DNA of 64,000 nucleotides, from positions 238,190,609-238,254,608 of the forward strand of contig CP136061.1 of assembly GCA_032622095.1 (NCBI GenBank), written 5' to 3'. Position 1 is the first letter of the stretch, and each line of letters begins with the position of its first letter. The notes beneath the pieces were generated by a model. The model saw only the letters and a program-made list of their open reading frames with translations, made no database searches and was not told the origin of the DNA. Both the position numbers and the translations under genes were made by a program. Positions 11,540 through 22,021 of this stretch are shown one piece after another. Source of the DNA: Siphonodentalium dalli (taxonomy: Eukaryota; Mollusca; Scaphopoda; Gadilida; Siphonodentaliidae).

Positions 11540-11874
11540 AATGTATACTCGCAATCTTAGATTATCTTCGAGTACCACCCCATGATTTGTTTGGGAGCAA
11601 AAACATAGACTGGGATTATCCTCAGGGATGGGTTTACTGACGGGGTGTATACAGTAAATTGAAAGTAGATTTAGTATAGCAGGTACTCAGAGAGAAGAGT
11701 GGGAGGTGGCATATCAAACGTTTGGATGAGTCAGATATGCAGTACAGAATGGAGAGCTGGGGGATAATATGCTATTGCTTTAGATTATACACTGAATTTG
11801 TATAAATATCTTTTTATTTAGAAATTTTGTTATTAGAAATTACTAAGGGGGAAGCTTTTATTATATGCCTGTCT

Positions 11875-12000
11875 TTTAGCCTTTCATGACTGGAGCTTCC
11901 TGAAATTTTGTGAAAACCATGTGCCAATGTATTCTCTTATATATGCGAGGCTCCCTATGGATCTTTAATGCTGCACCAGCGCAGCTCCCATCCATGGGAT
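11875..12000. mobile_element. Degenerate TTAACCC-type MITE fragment
   Basis: It reads TTAGCCTTTCATGACTGGAGC, then one half of the shared palindrome (11919-11960), then CTGCACCAGCGCAGCTCCCA and CCATGGGATA. This is the CATGATGGGAGC subfamily with an internal deletion and worn ends. Confidence 0.55.
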
Positions 12001-12190
12001 ACATACACAACCAAAAGTTGGTCACTGAGCATTGAATCATTTTGAAGTGTAAGTGTTTTGTTCTGGATCAGAATCAAGATCACCCCATTGATTATGGGTT
12101 TCTAAATATTCAATCAACATCCGATGATAATCTACACAATATGTAATATTGTTGTAAGTGTAATATTTGCACACTTAAATCAATGCTGGA

Positions 12191-13091
12191 CAGTGTTCGC
12201 GGTGCCGCTTGCCAAATTTGCCAATGGCAAAAAATATTTTCATTTGGCAAAAATTTTGGCAAGTGAGTTTTTAATTATGGGATGTGAACTATCTAGTCAA
12301 AACACATCATCAAACGTGGGTTATTCGTTACGTGTGCCGAATTACAGACAATAATATGGGAAACCAAAACATGAAATACATGTATATCAATTAATTTATA
12401 TGTAGCACAGTCAGCAGTGTTATGTCAACAGTTATATGTATTCTTCTTTAGTTTTCACAAAACGGTAATCCCATCTTTCTGTTATAATCCAACTTTCATC
12501 AAACAGCTAATCGACCATGGTTAAATTGTGAGTCGGGGAAAAAAGCGATGTTTTTAAATTTTTCATTGAGGCTGTTGTAAATACTATCTAAAATGATCTC
12601 ATTGTAGATAACCCAAAAGGTAATTATTAGTTTGTTTTAACAGTTAGTCCTCCCTTTGGATTATGGATGCATGTAGTCATTGTAACAATGCAAAGTAATG
12701 GCGACATTATATAGCACGTATTTATGATGTCAGCATTATATTACCATCGAGTATAAAACAATAGTTTAATCAGCCAAATGCGAATGACGACGGATTAATT
12801 TATGGCTCATTGATTTCAGCAGTATTAGAAGGCGAAATAATATGTATGCTTGATGAATGTGTAGGCAGGTGTCGCTTAGATATTTATTGCTATTTTTTAT
12901 ATTCATTAATATCACTAACTTGCTTTTCAAGTATCTCATTTTACCTGTGTATGTGGTTAGTTTTTACAGTATATAACAAAGATAAAAGCACGATAATTTC
13001 GCCAATTATACGTGCAATTAAATTTGGCAAAAAATAATTTCATTTGGCAAAACTTTTGGCAAGAGGAAATTCTCGCCCAGCGCCAACCCTG
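12191..13091. mobile_element. hAT-type non-autonomous element, 901 bp
   Basis: The termini CAGTGTTCGCGGTGCC and GGCGCTGGG..., read inward from the right end as CAGGGTTGGCGCTGGGC, are typical hAT ends. ATGCTGGA is duplicated exactly at 12183-12190 and 13092-13099. Both ends carry TTTGGCAAAAA.TTTTGGCAAG motifs in direct orientation. Open frames inside are short and show no transposase motifs. Confidence 0.88.
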
Positions 13092-13099
13092 ATGCTGGA

Positions 13100-13812
13100 A
13101 CATTATTGCCATCAAAACATTCTTAAGCCGTGTTCCAACTGAATTTGTGATCTCCGATGACTATCTTAAACCGGAAACAAACACATACTAGTAGGCAGCA
13201 ATGAAGTTGAATGAACACAATACTGAGCCAGTGGCTCCACTACAATAAATAATATGTTCATCACCTTGTTCTTTGTGAACCCTCAATAAAACTGCATGCA
13301 ATTCAGATAAAATAAAAAAACATGTTGAATTCACATAAATAAAATAGAGATACACAGAATATATATTATGAAAAAACTATCCAAAGTTGTGACAATTTTC
13401 CAGTGCTGTTAAATTTTTCACACAGAAGTGAAACAAGCATTCTTTTAGATACCACATCAAGAATAGACAAACATGCTGAAAATAAAATGAACAGGTTTTG
13501 TTTGCATATTCCATTCTAGAGTTAGTCCCTTCATTTATTTGGGAATGTATAATTTTTGTCTGTCTGTACAAATATCTGTCACGGGTTATCAAATCTCAAT
13601 TAAATTTGGTATGGATGTTCACCATTATGAGGACTTCCAAAGAAGTTTTAATTGGTTTTGTTTGCATTCTTCATTATAGGGTTATTTCTCTTATTTGATA
13701 TAGAAATATTGATATTTTGCCTGTCCGCATGAATTTGTTCTCAACCATGCGTCATCAGATCTCAATCGAATGGAGCTTTCCAAACATAGTCATTAGTTGG
13801 TCCTAGTGGAGC
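13100..13812. other. Intronic DNA with two weak repeat units
   Basis: No exon is seen. From about 13500 to 13810 two diverged units repeat the order TGTCTGTAC/CTGTCCGCAT, ATCA.ATCTCAAT, TGGTATGGATG. They resemble the ~160 bp periodic repeats elsewhere. The remainder shows nothing recognisable. Confidence 0.4.
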
Positions 13813-14083
13813 TTAACCCTTCCATGATGGGAGCTGTGCTGGTACAGCATTAAAGACCCTGCGCCAGTGCATTCTCTTATATATACAAGTCTCTCATAGT
13901 GAGCCTTGCATATTTAAGAGAATGCACTGGCTTACATGGTCGAGGTAAATATTGTTAGGCCAATATATTCTCTTATATATGCTATGCTACCTATGGGAGA
14001 CTTGCATATACATGTATAAGATAATGCATTGGCACTAGGGTTTTCTCAAAACTTCTTGGAAGTTCTAATTATGGAAGGGTTAC
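13813..14083. mobile_element. TTAACCC-type MITE with two palindromes, ~271 bp
   Basis: The left end TTAACCCTTCCATGATGGGA pairs with a worn right end ATTATGGAAGGGTTAC. Two palindromes (13867-13932 and 13962-14033) of the GCATTCTCTTATATA type stand in series, separated by ATGGTCGAGGTAAATATTGT. The same two-palindrome layout occurs at 21235-21482. Confidence 0.82.
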
Positions 14084-14630
14084 GGTTGCTAGGCAACAAG
14101 GCATCTACAGAAACAGTTTTATTAGTTTTACAGCTCTGCATGCCTGTATGCTATAATACACCCGAGATCATACCTTCTTTTCATCTTCATTTATGAATAA
14201 TATGACAAATGTCACGCATAAATGAAAATCAGTGTTATAATCATTGCTGATTTTCCAACATTATTGCCCAAATCTAAATTTCAGTACATTATGACTTGAC
14301 AGGCAATTTAACACTGATATCGAATATAAAACTTAGGGTGAACAAATAATTCTCAATACAGAAAGCGACAGGCTCAGGCACTAATTGATAGAAAATATCT
14401 GTTACTAATTATTTGATTGACAGCTGTGGAAAGGTTCCTTGGGTGGAGATATTCAATACACAGACAGCTTTAAAAAAAAGGATCCGTTGATGTGATCGAA
14501 AATGATAATGGTCCTGTGACTGTATGCCCACCCCAGGCGGTATGCCACTTGGAAGTATGCATCGGGCGACACACCCAGTTCTTGTAATATATCATTATAT
14601 AAGTCTAATTTTTCATATGCATTTCAACAG
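14084..14630. other. Intronic DNA, nothing recognised
   Basis: No repeat family, exon or RNA gene was recognised. The stretch ends in the branch/polypyrimidine region and acceptor TTTCAACAG of the next TFG exon. Confidence 0.5.
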
Positions 14631-14906
14631 TTGGAGCTGCTACGGACAGAGCAGAAACACCTGACAGTTTATCAAGCATTGGATCTAGTTCGGCAACAGG
14701 ACTTCATGTGCCATCAGGGCCATCGCCAGCACCACAACAACCACAGAGCAGCTTTCCCTACCAACCATCACCTACTCATCAGCCACTGGGGCCCTCACCC
14801 AGCCAAGCATCAACACAGTTTGCATCTAAACCAGTTCAGCCTCCACAACCGAGTCAACAACAACCACCGCAACCTGGCGGTCAACAGGGGCAACAACCAG
14901 GTCAAG
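14631..14906 (+). CDS. TFG: TFG internal exon: P/Q-rich region, part 1
   Basis: It enters in phase 1 and leaves in phase 1 (276 nt). The start encodes VGAATDRAETPDSLSSIGSS, matching the vertebrate TFG segment AEDRSGTPDSIASSSS, which fixes the reading frame. The rest (LHVPSGPSPAPQQPQ and QPPQPSQQQPPQPGGQQGQQ) is the proline/glutamine-rich low-complexity region. Such regions in TFG support condensate-like assembly at ER exit sites. The donor is GTCAGT at 14907. A 109-codon frame over the same DNA (14631-14960) is out of phase and not the gene. Confidence 0.88.
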
Positions 14907-14947
14907 GTCAGTCACCAAAAACCTAGACATTTCGATATTTATTCAGT

Positions 14948-15181
14948 AAATAGTTTATGAGAATATATATAAATTATAAAACCAGAGAAGCGTGCATGTG
15001 ATGTGATTTACTTTTGAACTGCACACTGAAATTTCCAAATGCCTTATTAGCTCAACTTACTTTGTAAGTTTGAGCTATTGCCATGGGTTGGTGTCCGTTG
15101 TCCGTGTGTGCGTGTGTCCGTCAACAATTTCCTTTGGCGCGGGCTACAGTTCGTATCTTTGGTCGGATCTTTATGAAATTT
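14948..15181. repeat. 234 bp duplicated segment, copy 1
   Basis: By eye it is identical, base for base, to 19416-19649. It begins 41 bp after the TFG exon donor with AAATAGTTTATGAGAATATA and ends TCTTTATGAAATTT. It runs from intronic sequence into the GTCCGTGTGTGCGTGTGTCC repeat head without any change at the junction. Confidence 0.85.
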
Positions 15182-15775
15182 ATATAGGTGTCTCCCAAGA
15201 ATATCTCGGATGAGTTCGAAAACCGGCCTCGTCCGATAAAATTTGATAGAGTTATGGCCCTTAATTAGTCATTTTTCACGAATTTTCAGCTTGTTAGCGC
15301 GATAACTTCAACAAACGTTATCCGATTTGATTGAAATTTGGTATATAGGTGTCTCCCAAGAATATCTCGGATGAGTTCGAAAACCGGCCTCGTCCGAAAA
15401 AATTTGATAGAGTTATGGCCCTTTATTAGTCATTTTTCATGAATTTTCAGCTCGTTAGCGCGATAACTTCAACAAACGTTATCCGATTTGATTGAAATTT
15501 GGTATATAAGTGTCTTCCAATAATATCCTGGACGAGTTCGAAAACCAGCCTGGCCCAATAAAATTTGATAGAGTTATGGCCCTTAATTTGTCATTTTTCG
15601 TGAATTTTTAGCTCGTTAGCGCGATAACTTCAACAAACGTCCTCCGATTTGTTTAAAATTTGGAATAGACATACTTGCCAAGAATATTTCGGACGAGTTC
15701 GAAAACCAGCCTGGCCCGATAAAATTTGATGGAGTTATGGCCCTTAATTAGTCATTTTTCGATTTTACCTATTAA
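15150..15775. repeat. Tandem repeat, ~161 bp unit, four copies
   Basis: The kernel GAGTTATGGCCCTTAATTAG recurs at about 15251, 15412, 15573 and 15733, spacing 160-161 bp. Each unit also has GCGCGATAACTTCAACAAACG, TTTGGTATATA and GACGAGTTCGAAAACC. The early units are nearly identical and later ones more diverged. There is no coding frame. Confidence 0.85.
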
Positions 15776-15882
15776 TTAGTCTACCGATACTGATGCACAC
15801 CAATTGGCGGTAGCCACCGGCGGTAAGCCACCGAAAACGAGACACAGCATCTCTGATGCCACCTCTTGTATTGTAGGGATAT

Positions 15883-15952
15883 GCTCAGATAATAAGTTCA
15901 ACAAAAGATCTATGGTGATTTGTTCAACTTATTATCTGAACATTTCGTAAGG
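15883..15952. repeat. Inverted repeat from the ACTAAATG MITE subfamily
   Basis: CTCAGATAATAAGTTCAACA and its inverse TTGTTCAACTTATTATCTGA face each other across about 20 bp. This is the inner hairpin of the element family at 7954, 20281 and 21564, here without the TTAACCC ends. Confidence 0.6.
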
Positions 15953-15999
15953 AAAAACTACTTGTCAATGTGTATTTATTATAGTAATGGTTAATAAGT

Positions 16000-17270
16000 C
16001 CAAACCAATATTATAGTCTTGTTTATTTTATCACTACACGAACAGTTTCATTTGGCCAAAATCTGCCTTCCTGCAATCCTTGTCTGGGAACAATTTGGTC
16101 TGTGTCCTTTTTTTGACAATGTGAAAACAAGTTGTAGGATGGGTTCGTAATCCAGGTTATTAAATTCCTGAGGCCTAACTGGGTACTTGCTTGATATTGG
16201 TATTTGAATGCTGGACATTTCGGCACCTGGGCACTTGGCGGGGGGGGTGTTTGCTGGTCGCCACCTGGATGTTTCGGCACCCGATTTTTCATCACTTCAG
16301 ATGTTTCGGCACCTAGTTATTTTCTGATCAACGAAACTATCAGTGATGACAAGAAATTATTTTTATTTTCATTCTTTATTTTAAAAAATGTGATAAAACA
16401 TGTAAATTGTTGACAGTCTACACAGCACATAATTTTTTTATTATACAGTAGAGATAATATCGAAATTAAGAATTGTTATATTCTGGGTGTCAAAATCAGA
16501 GAACTATAAAAAAGTATAGTTTGAGTCATATTTATTATATAAGAGGCCAAATGTAGTGAAATTCAGTATAGCATATATGCCCAGGAACTGTGTTGTGGAA
16601 GGAATAATTTTAATGGCCTTGCACTGTGTTTCTCCACAGATCTGAGGCAATTATATGGCAGTGTACGTTAGACTGAAATTAGCCACACTTTACATAATAC
16701 ACAACAAGAAACCATTGCAAAATGAATCATTATTGCAATGATATGTGCTATAAATTTCCTTCTCCTTTGTTCCATGGAAAGACACAAGACATTATAATGC
16801 ATCAAAACAAGTGCTTATTATATTGTTTTGAAACTTGGCACTAATAATTAGTACCAAGGGAACCTGTGCACCTGCGATTATGAGGTCTGTCCGAATTTAT
16901 TTTTGTGGAGTTAGCCCCATTTTTCAACTTAGAAAATCTTCTCAAAATGCATAATTTTGTCCGATCTTTTATTCCTACATTTTTCAGTCAATAGGTTTTA
17001 GGATTAGGATTAAGGGTTAAGAGGTTCAAGATTAGTGTTAGGGCTTAGGGGATTTAGGGTTACCTGTTCACATAATTTCAGTGCCAATATACAGTAATGG
17101 CTACTACATTCAAATAACATGTTGAATACAGGGGGTATACCTCAGTCCCATCTGGGACAGGCCCATCGCTAGTTCTTATACCAATCATAAATATCATGTA
17201 AATAGTATGGTGTTGTCAAGTTTGTATGCTTTATTATCTAAACAAAAGCCAGGCTCTGTAACATTTTTGG
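16000..17270. other. Intronic DNA, little recognised
   Basis: Contents: a small local repeat of TTTCGGCACC near 16220-16320, an AT-rich tract, and at 16990-17065 a degenerate string of GGATTAGGATTAAGGGTTA type. No exon, TIR element or RNA gene was recognised. Confidence 0.4.
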
Positions 17271-17273
17271 CCT

Positions 17274-17470
17274 TTGTCGGAAGTATGGCTTGTTGCCATT
17301 CATCGGAAAGCTACTGAGAGCTTTCCGATGAATGGCAACAAGCCATATTTCCGACTAAATACTGAGAGCTTTCCGATGAATGGCAACAAGCCATATTTCC
17401 GATTAAATCCTGAAAAATTACCGATAATTCTGCTGTGGTTAAGGAGTCGATTTATTTAGGGCATTACTGT
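17274..17470. mobile_element. Tc1/mariner-like palindromic MITE, left end truncated
   Basis: The right end GATTTATTTAGGGCATTACTG is followed by TA. The body matches the intact copy at 30391-30606, with TTGCCATTCATCGGAAAGCT facing AGCTTTCCGATGAATGGCAA. The left terminus CAGTAATGCCC is missing, and one 60 bp piece (GAGAGCTTTCCGATGAATGG) is duplicated in tandem. Confidence 0.75.
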
Positions 17471-17490
17471 ATAAAGATATGCCCAAAAAT

Positions 17491-18403
17491 TAGGGTTGAA
17501 ACGATTAATTGACTAGCTGTAGTGAATGCTGAAATGTCATAACGTCGACTCTGAATTTTGCCTTCGACTAGTCGGAACATGTATAACGTATTCAAGATCG
17601 ATTCCGGCATAAACTGTGTTAACTGCGCGTAAGTACGGTAAGTATAACATTTGGTGGCACCCGGAATTGACAGTGTTACTAGTATAGACACACATGGTGA
17701 CCCGACTATTAATTGAAAGAATGAAATTGACAACACAATGTCTCACTCGTCGTTTGAGGTCAAAGACATCACTGCGCCATGATGGCAATGATTGACGCGG
17801 CTTTATCGTTTGTCGGAGACCGCTTTGATCTAGACAATGTGTATATTTCAATTGATCTCGCACCGTCGGGTTATGATGCGACGCTGTGTGAAGGTCGCTT
17901 AAGGTGACGTCATTGGTGCTACCGTATATAAATGATACTGACATTAAGAACTGGCTATCATATTCTACAAAGTAGCCTATACTATAGGGTCGTATTTAGT
18001 CGGAACATTAACATTTTATAGTGACACTGCTCGGCACCGGTTTATTGCTGATCACGTGACTAAACGAAATCTTGAACGCTGATATTAAATTTAAAACCTG
18101 TATAAATGATCGTGTTTCTAATCATTATCCACCACATGTCTAATTATATAATGACATTCAGTGTGTTGGATAAATATCGAGATGTTTACTGTATTATTTC
18201 CCAAATAAATTGGTGTCTATGCTGTGAAATGCGCTACGCAGTAGACCGTCATTGCATCAGTCGTCAGTGTATGCCATGTACAATGAATTTTCCGTACTAT
18301 GTTATGTTTGAAAGTTTTGATATCGGGTACCGACTAGTCGACGCAACGCGACTTTTGGGCCTCGACTAGTCGACTTTGAAATTCACTAGTCGTTTCAACA
18401 CTA
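17491..18403. mobile_element. hAT-type non-autonomous element, 913 bp
   Basis: The ends TAGGGTTGAAACGATTAATT and AGTCGTTTCAACACTA are inverted, and CCAAAAAT is duplicated exactly at 17483-17490 and 18404-18411. Subterminal GACTAG/CTAGTCGAC motifs fit hAT elements. Both strands have open frames up to about 135 codons, but none shows transposase motifs. Confidence 0.9.
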
Positions 18404-18558
18404 CCAAAAATACAATTGCATTTGATAATTCTCATTACAGTTTTTATTGCTAACATTTGGTATACAATAAGCTAAGTTAGAAATAAAATAATTCATAGGT
18501 TCAAATGATGGCACCTGTGAAGCACAATAATATTTTTTGTCTTATGTTTATTTTTCAG

Positions 18559-18905
18559 GGTTTTCGCCCTACACCCCAGGACAAACAGCATTCAGCCAAC
18601 CTCAAGTTCAACCACAACAGCAGGCTGCACAACAAACTGGCCCTCAACCAGGAGCCCCTCAACCAGGAGCCCCTCAACCATCACAGCCAAACTTCCCACC
18701 ACAAAGTTCTCAACCAGGATATGGGGCTCCTACTCAGTTTGCTAATTATGGTCAACCTCAACAACCCCAGGGTCCTCAACAAATGACGGCACAACCACCA
18801 CAGCAACAACAACCACCACAGAAGATACCACAATCGGGTGCACCAGGCTTTCCAGCTCAAGAGCAACAACAACAGCATCAACAACAACAGCAGGGATATA
18901 ATCAG
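18559..18905 (+). CDS. TFG: TFG internal exon: P/Q-rich region, part 2
   Basis: It enters in phase 1 and leaves in phase 0 (347 nt). It encodes GFSPYTPGQTAFSQPQVQPQ, the tandem QPGAPQPGAPQPS, GYGAPTQFANYGQPQQPQ and QQQQHQQQQQGYNQ. The composition and YG/PQQ spacing match the vertebrate TFG tail. The 15-bp unit coding PGAPQ is repeated exactly in the DNA (CAACCAGGAGCCCCT), a likely site of length variation. The donor is CAG|GTATGT. A TTAA-type MITE begins at +5 of this donor. CAACAA/CAGCAA runs make the exon prone to slippage. Confidence 0.9.
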
Positions 18906-18909
18906 GTAT

Positions 18910-19016
18910 GTAACCCTTTCATGATGGGAGCTGTGCTGGTGCTGCATAAAAGATCCTTTGCCAGTGCATTCTCTTATATATGGGAATAGGGAGATATAAG
19001 AGAATGCATTGCTTGC
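18910..19016. mobile_element. TTAACCC-type MITE fragment at a splice donor
   Basis: It reads TAACCCTTTCATGATGGGAG, then GCTGTGCTGGTGCTGCAT, then a shortened palindrome (18961-19014). Only the left part remains. It starts inside the donor GTATGTAACCC of the TFG exon ending at 18905, so the intron's first bases are partly element-derived. Confidence 0.75.
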
Positions 19017-19137
19017 AAGGTCAAGCAAATTTTGCATATGATGGTGATGGTCCAAGATATTTGTGCAACACGCATATTGCCTTAAATTATCATGACACGA
19101 ATCTCTGCTTCATTTCAACTTGCATCTAGATTAACGA

Positions 19138-19365
19138 TTAAAGGTGCTCAATCCGATTAAGCACCCCTAAATTACTATTTCTTTGGCTTCGGGGGTAAAA
19201 AACCACTTATTGGACCACATCTCCAAAAATTAACAAACTTCAAAAATCGATATCTGATCACTGAGCTTTGAAAGGTGGATTCCTCGACTCGTCTCAAATA
19301 TTTTTTACCCCCGAAGCCAAAGAAATAGTAATTTAGGGGTGCTTAATCGGATTGAGTACCTTTAA
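19138..19365. mobile_element. TTAAAGG-type palindromic MITE, 228 bp
   Basis: The ends TTAAAGGTGCTCAATCCGAT and ATCGGATTGAGTACCTTTAA pair. GGCTTCGGGGGTAAAA faces TTTTTACCCCCGAAGCC. It is a deleted version of the 10475-10944 element without the long central hairpin. Confidence 0.85.
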
Positions 19366-19415
19366 CTGCAAACTGCATAAATATTTTACATGTATACATT
19401 CCCTGAAACATTTTT

Positions 19416-19649
19416 AAATAGTTTATGAGAATATATATAAATTATAAAACCAGAGAAGCGTGCATGTGATGTGATTTACTTTTGAACTGCACACTGAAAT
19501 TTCCAAATGCCTTATTAGCTCAACTTACTTTGTAAGTTTGAGCTATTGCCATGGGTTGGTGTCCGTTGTCCGTGTGTGCGTGTGTCCGTCAACAATTTCC
19601 TTTGGCGCGGGCTACAGTTCGTATCTTTGGTCGGATCTTTATGAAATTT
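19416..19649. repeat. 234 bp duplicated segment, copy 2
   Basis: Identical by eye to 14948-15181, in the same orientation, 4468 bp downstream. After it the sequence continues as a different repeat (ATGAATGTTGATATTGACAT). Confidence 0.85.
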
Positions 19650-20170
19650 GATGAATGTTGATATTGACATGTAGATGGGAACGAGTCATTTTGGGGTCAT
19701 TCGGCCAAAAAACATGGCCGCTGGTGGCCATCTTGAATTTCAAATTTGAATCCATTGGCGCGGGCTACAGGCCGTACTGTTTGTCTGATCATCATAAAAT
19801 TTGTCATGAATGTTGACATTTACATGTAGATGGGAACGAGTCATTTTAGGATCCATCGACCAAAAAACATGGCCGCTGGTGGCCATTTTGGATTTTACTC
19901 TTTGCATCACCAAATCCTTTGACACATCATACAGACCACATCTCTGATCCGATCATCACCAAACTTCATATGGATCATCGGGGTGACCTCTAGATGGGAA
20001 CGAGTCATTTTGGGGTCATTTGGCCAAAACACATGGCCGCCGTCAGCCATCTTGGATTTTACTCTTTGCATCATTAAATACTTTAACACACCCTACAGAC
20101 CACAACCCTGATCCGATCATCACCAAACTTCATATTCATCATTGATGTCATTGACACTTTCATATTAATA
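19650..20170. repeat. Tandem repeat, ~155-165 bp unit, three copies
   Basis: Units share GATGGGAACGAGTCATTTT (about 19678, 19832, 19996), ACATGGCCGC..GTGGCCAT and CTGATC.GATCATCA. A looser related copy is at 20395-20770 (TCCGATCATCACAAAACTTC, CAGCCATTTTGGATTT), interrupted by the MITE ends listed next. Confidence 0.75.
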
Positions 20171-20280
20171 TCGCAACTGACTTGAGGAACTGTGGTAGAT
20201 CCGATATCAGCCTTCCGATTCGATATCAGATAGCAGCGAAGTGCCGATCGTAGGGCTCTAACACATTTATTTAACTTTTG

Positions 20281-20917
20281 TTAACCCTTTCTATTACTAA
20301 ATACTCATTGATGAGTAGTTATCTCTCATAAAATGTTCAGATAATAAGTTCAACAAAGGACCGTAGCTCTTTTTTTTACTTTTTTTTTTTTTTTAGATAA
20401 AAAGGCTTAAGCTATAGCCATTGGTTGGCATCTGTCGTCCATGGGGGGGCATCTGTCAATCAACAATTTCCTATGGCTCACACTACAAGCCGCATCTCTC
20501 ATCCGATCATCACAAAACTTCATATGGATTTTCAGGGTGACCTCCAGATGGGAGCTTTCGATTTTTTCCAAAATTTGTTAAAAAAGATGGCCGATAGCAG
20601 CCATTTTGGATTTCATATTGGAAATCATCGACACACCCTGCATTTATTGGAGAATTGTTTACAGGCATGTTTAGGATTACCTCCAGATGGGAGTAATCAA
20701 TTTTTGATAAATAACATTACCCCCCTGCAGCCATTTTGAACTTGACTCTTTGCATGACTTTGGATTTTTATTTATTGTCTGAAAATGTTCAGATAATAAG
20801 TTTAACAAACGACCTATGACTTATTATCGGTCGTTTTTTTTTAACTTATTATCTGAATATATCTTAAAGGAACTACTCATCAATTAGCATTTAGTATACA
20901 TGTAGAAAGGGTGAAAT
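20281..20917. mobile_element. TTAACCC-type MITE, ACTAAATG subfamily, interrupted
   Basis: The left end TTAACCCTTTCTATTACTAAA pairs with a worn right end TTAGTATACATGTAGAAAGGGTGAA. The pair AATAAGTTCAACAAAGG (20345) and ACTTATTATCTGAA (20843) faces inward. A bivalve-type repeat (20395-20770) is lodged between. Confidence 0.65.
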
Positions 20918-21065
20918 CAGATTTTGTTTTCTTTTAACTCGAGGTCTGGATTGTTGAATACTTTTTTAGAGCACTCTATTCTATATCCCTATTTAACGGT
21001 GTTCGTGCTGCCTGGGGAAAAAATGCACAAAGAAAACCATCTTCCATTATACATGACACATGTAC

Positions 21066-21215
21066 ATCATCGGTTGGAAATTTCAGACCAGAAATAGGTT
21101 GAAATTGTTCTGATAATTTAATTTTCAAATCAGTATTTAGTGATAAATTTGTTGTTTTTAGTCCACAAATTTTCTTACTTTCGGCCTATTTTTTGACTGA
21201 AATAGCTGTTTCTCT
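21066..21215. repeat. Dispersed repeat (GTTGGAAATTTC family)
   Basis: GGTTGGAAATTTCAGACC, AATAGGTTGAAATTGTTCT, TTTAGTCCACAAATTTTC and GGCCTATTTTTTGACTGAAA match the order of motifs at 63760-63960. The related reverse-oriented copy is at 31190-31330. Confidence 0.6.
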
Positions 21216-21234
21216 GCATGTTTGCTTTTGTTAT

Positions 21235-21482
21235 TTAACCCTCTTATGATGGGATCTGCGCTGGTGTAGCATTAAAGATCATGTGCCAGTGCATTCTCTT
21301 ATATATGCGAGTCTCCCATAGGGAGTCTCACAAATAAATGCACTGGCTAACAATGTCAAGGTAAATATTGTTAGGACAATGCATTCTCTTATATATGGGA
21401 GGCAGACTCGCATATATAAGAGAATGCATTGGCACAGGGTTTTTGAAAAAAATTTAGGAAGCTCCAGTCATGGAAGGGTTAA
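21235..21482. mobile_element. TTAACCC-type MITE with two palindromes, 248 bp
   Basis: TTAACCCTCTTATGATGGGA at the left and TCATGGAAGGGTTAA at the right are both bounded by TTAA. Palindromes lie at 21284-21344 and 21381-21434. The layout is the same as 13813-14083. Confidence 0.85.
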
Positions 21483-21563
21483 ACATCCCTTTTCATGAAA
21501 AATTTGTCATTCTAATGTATACTTTTATAACTGAATGGGAGAATCCATTCAATAAGCAGAGGA

Positions 21564-21818
21564 TTAACCCTTTCTTTACTAAATGGATTCTCCCATCCAG
21601 TCATAACCGTATACATTGAAATGACCTATTAGCCATCTGGAGGGGTGTTCCGGAAATAAAAGCAGATTACAAACAGACAAAAGATAATAGTCATAATACA
21701 TATGCAGAAGGGTTCCTATTCATTAGTTGGAAATGTTCAGATAATAAGTTCAACAAATTAACTTATCATTTCCTATGGGAACTACTCATCAATGAGTATT
21801 TAGTAAAGAAAGGATTAA
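21564..21818. mobile_element. TTAACCC-type MITE, ACTAAATG subfamily, 255 bp
   Basis: TTAACCCTTTCTTTACTAAA and TTTAGTAAAGAAAGGATTAA are inverted with TTAA at both sides. The interior has ATGTTCAGATAATAAGTTCA. It ends 29 bp before the last TFG coding exon, so it forms part of that acceptor's upstream region. Confidence 0.87.
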
Positions 21819-21847
21819 ATTTAATTTTACATTTAATTCATTTACAG

Positions 21848-22021
21848 CCTGTTGCTAGTTACGGTGGCTTCCCCCAAACTCAGCCGACAGGTGCTGGAAG
21901 TGCTGGAGCTGCTGCCCCTCCTGGAGCTGCCCCAGGGGCCGGAGGTAACCCATATGCCCGAGGACCAAATACTGGATATCAGGCTGGATACCCTCGACCT
22001 GCTGATGCGCCAAAATATTGA
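21848..22021 (+). CDS. TFG: TFG last coding exon with stop
   Basis: It enters in phase 0 after the acceptor CATTTACAG and ends at TGA (57 codons plus stop). It encodes PVASYGGFPQTQPTGAGSAG, then GGNPYARGPNTGYQAGYPRP and a short ADAPKY end. The block GGNPYAR...GY matches the conserved end of vertebrate TFG ([20 protein letters not shown]). The in-window exons sum to 1103 nt, about 367 codons, consistent with a full protein of roughly 500 residues once the PB1 exons are added. Confidence 0.9.
   Translation, partial: PVASYGGFPQTQPTGAGSAGAAAPPGAAPGAGGNPYARGPNTGYQAGYPRPADAPKY

Noticed and set aside
16990-17065. Telomere-like TTAGGG string
   Set aside because: Only a few degenerate TTAGGG-like units (GGATTAGGATTAAGGGTTA); too short and irregular to call an interstitial telomere.
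17537-17944. 135-codon frame as a hAT transposase piece
   Set aside because: No hAT dimerisation or catalytic motifs were visible; the element is short and looks non-autonomous.
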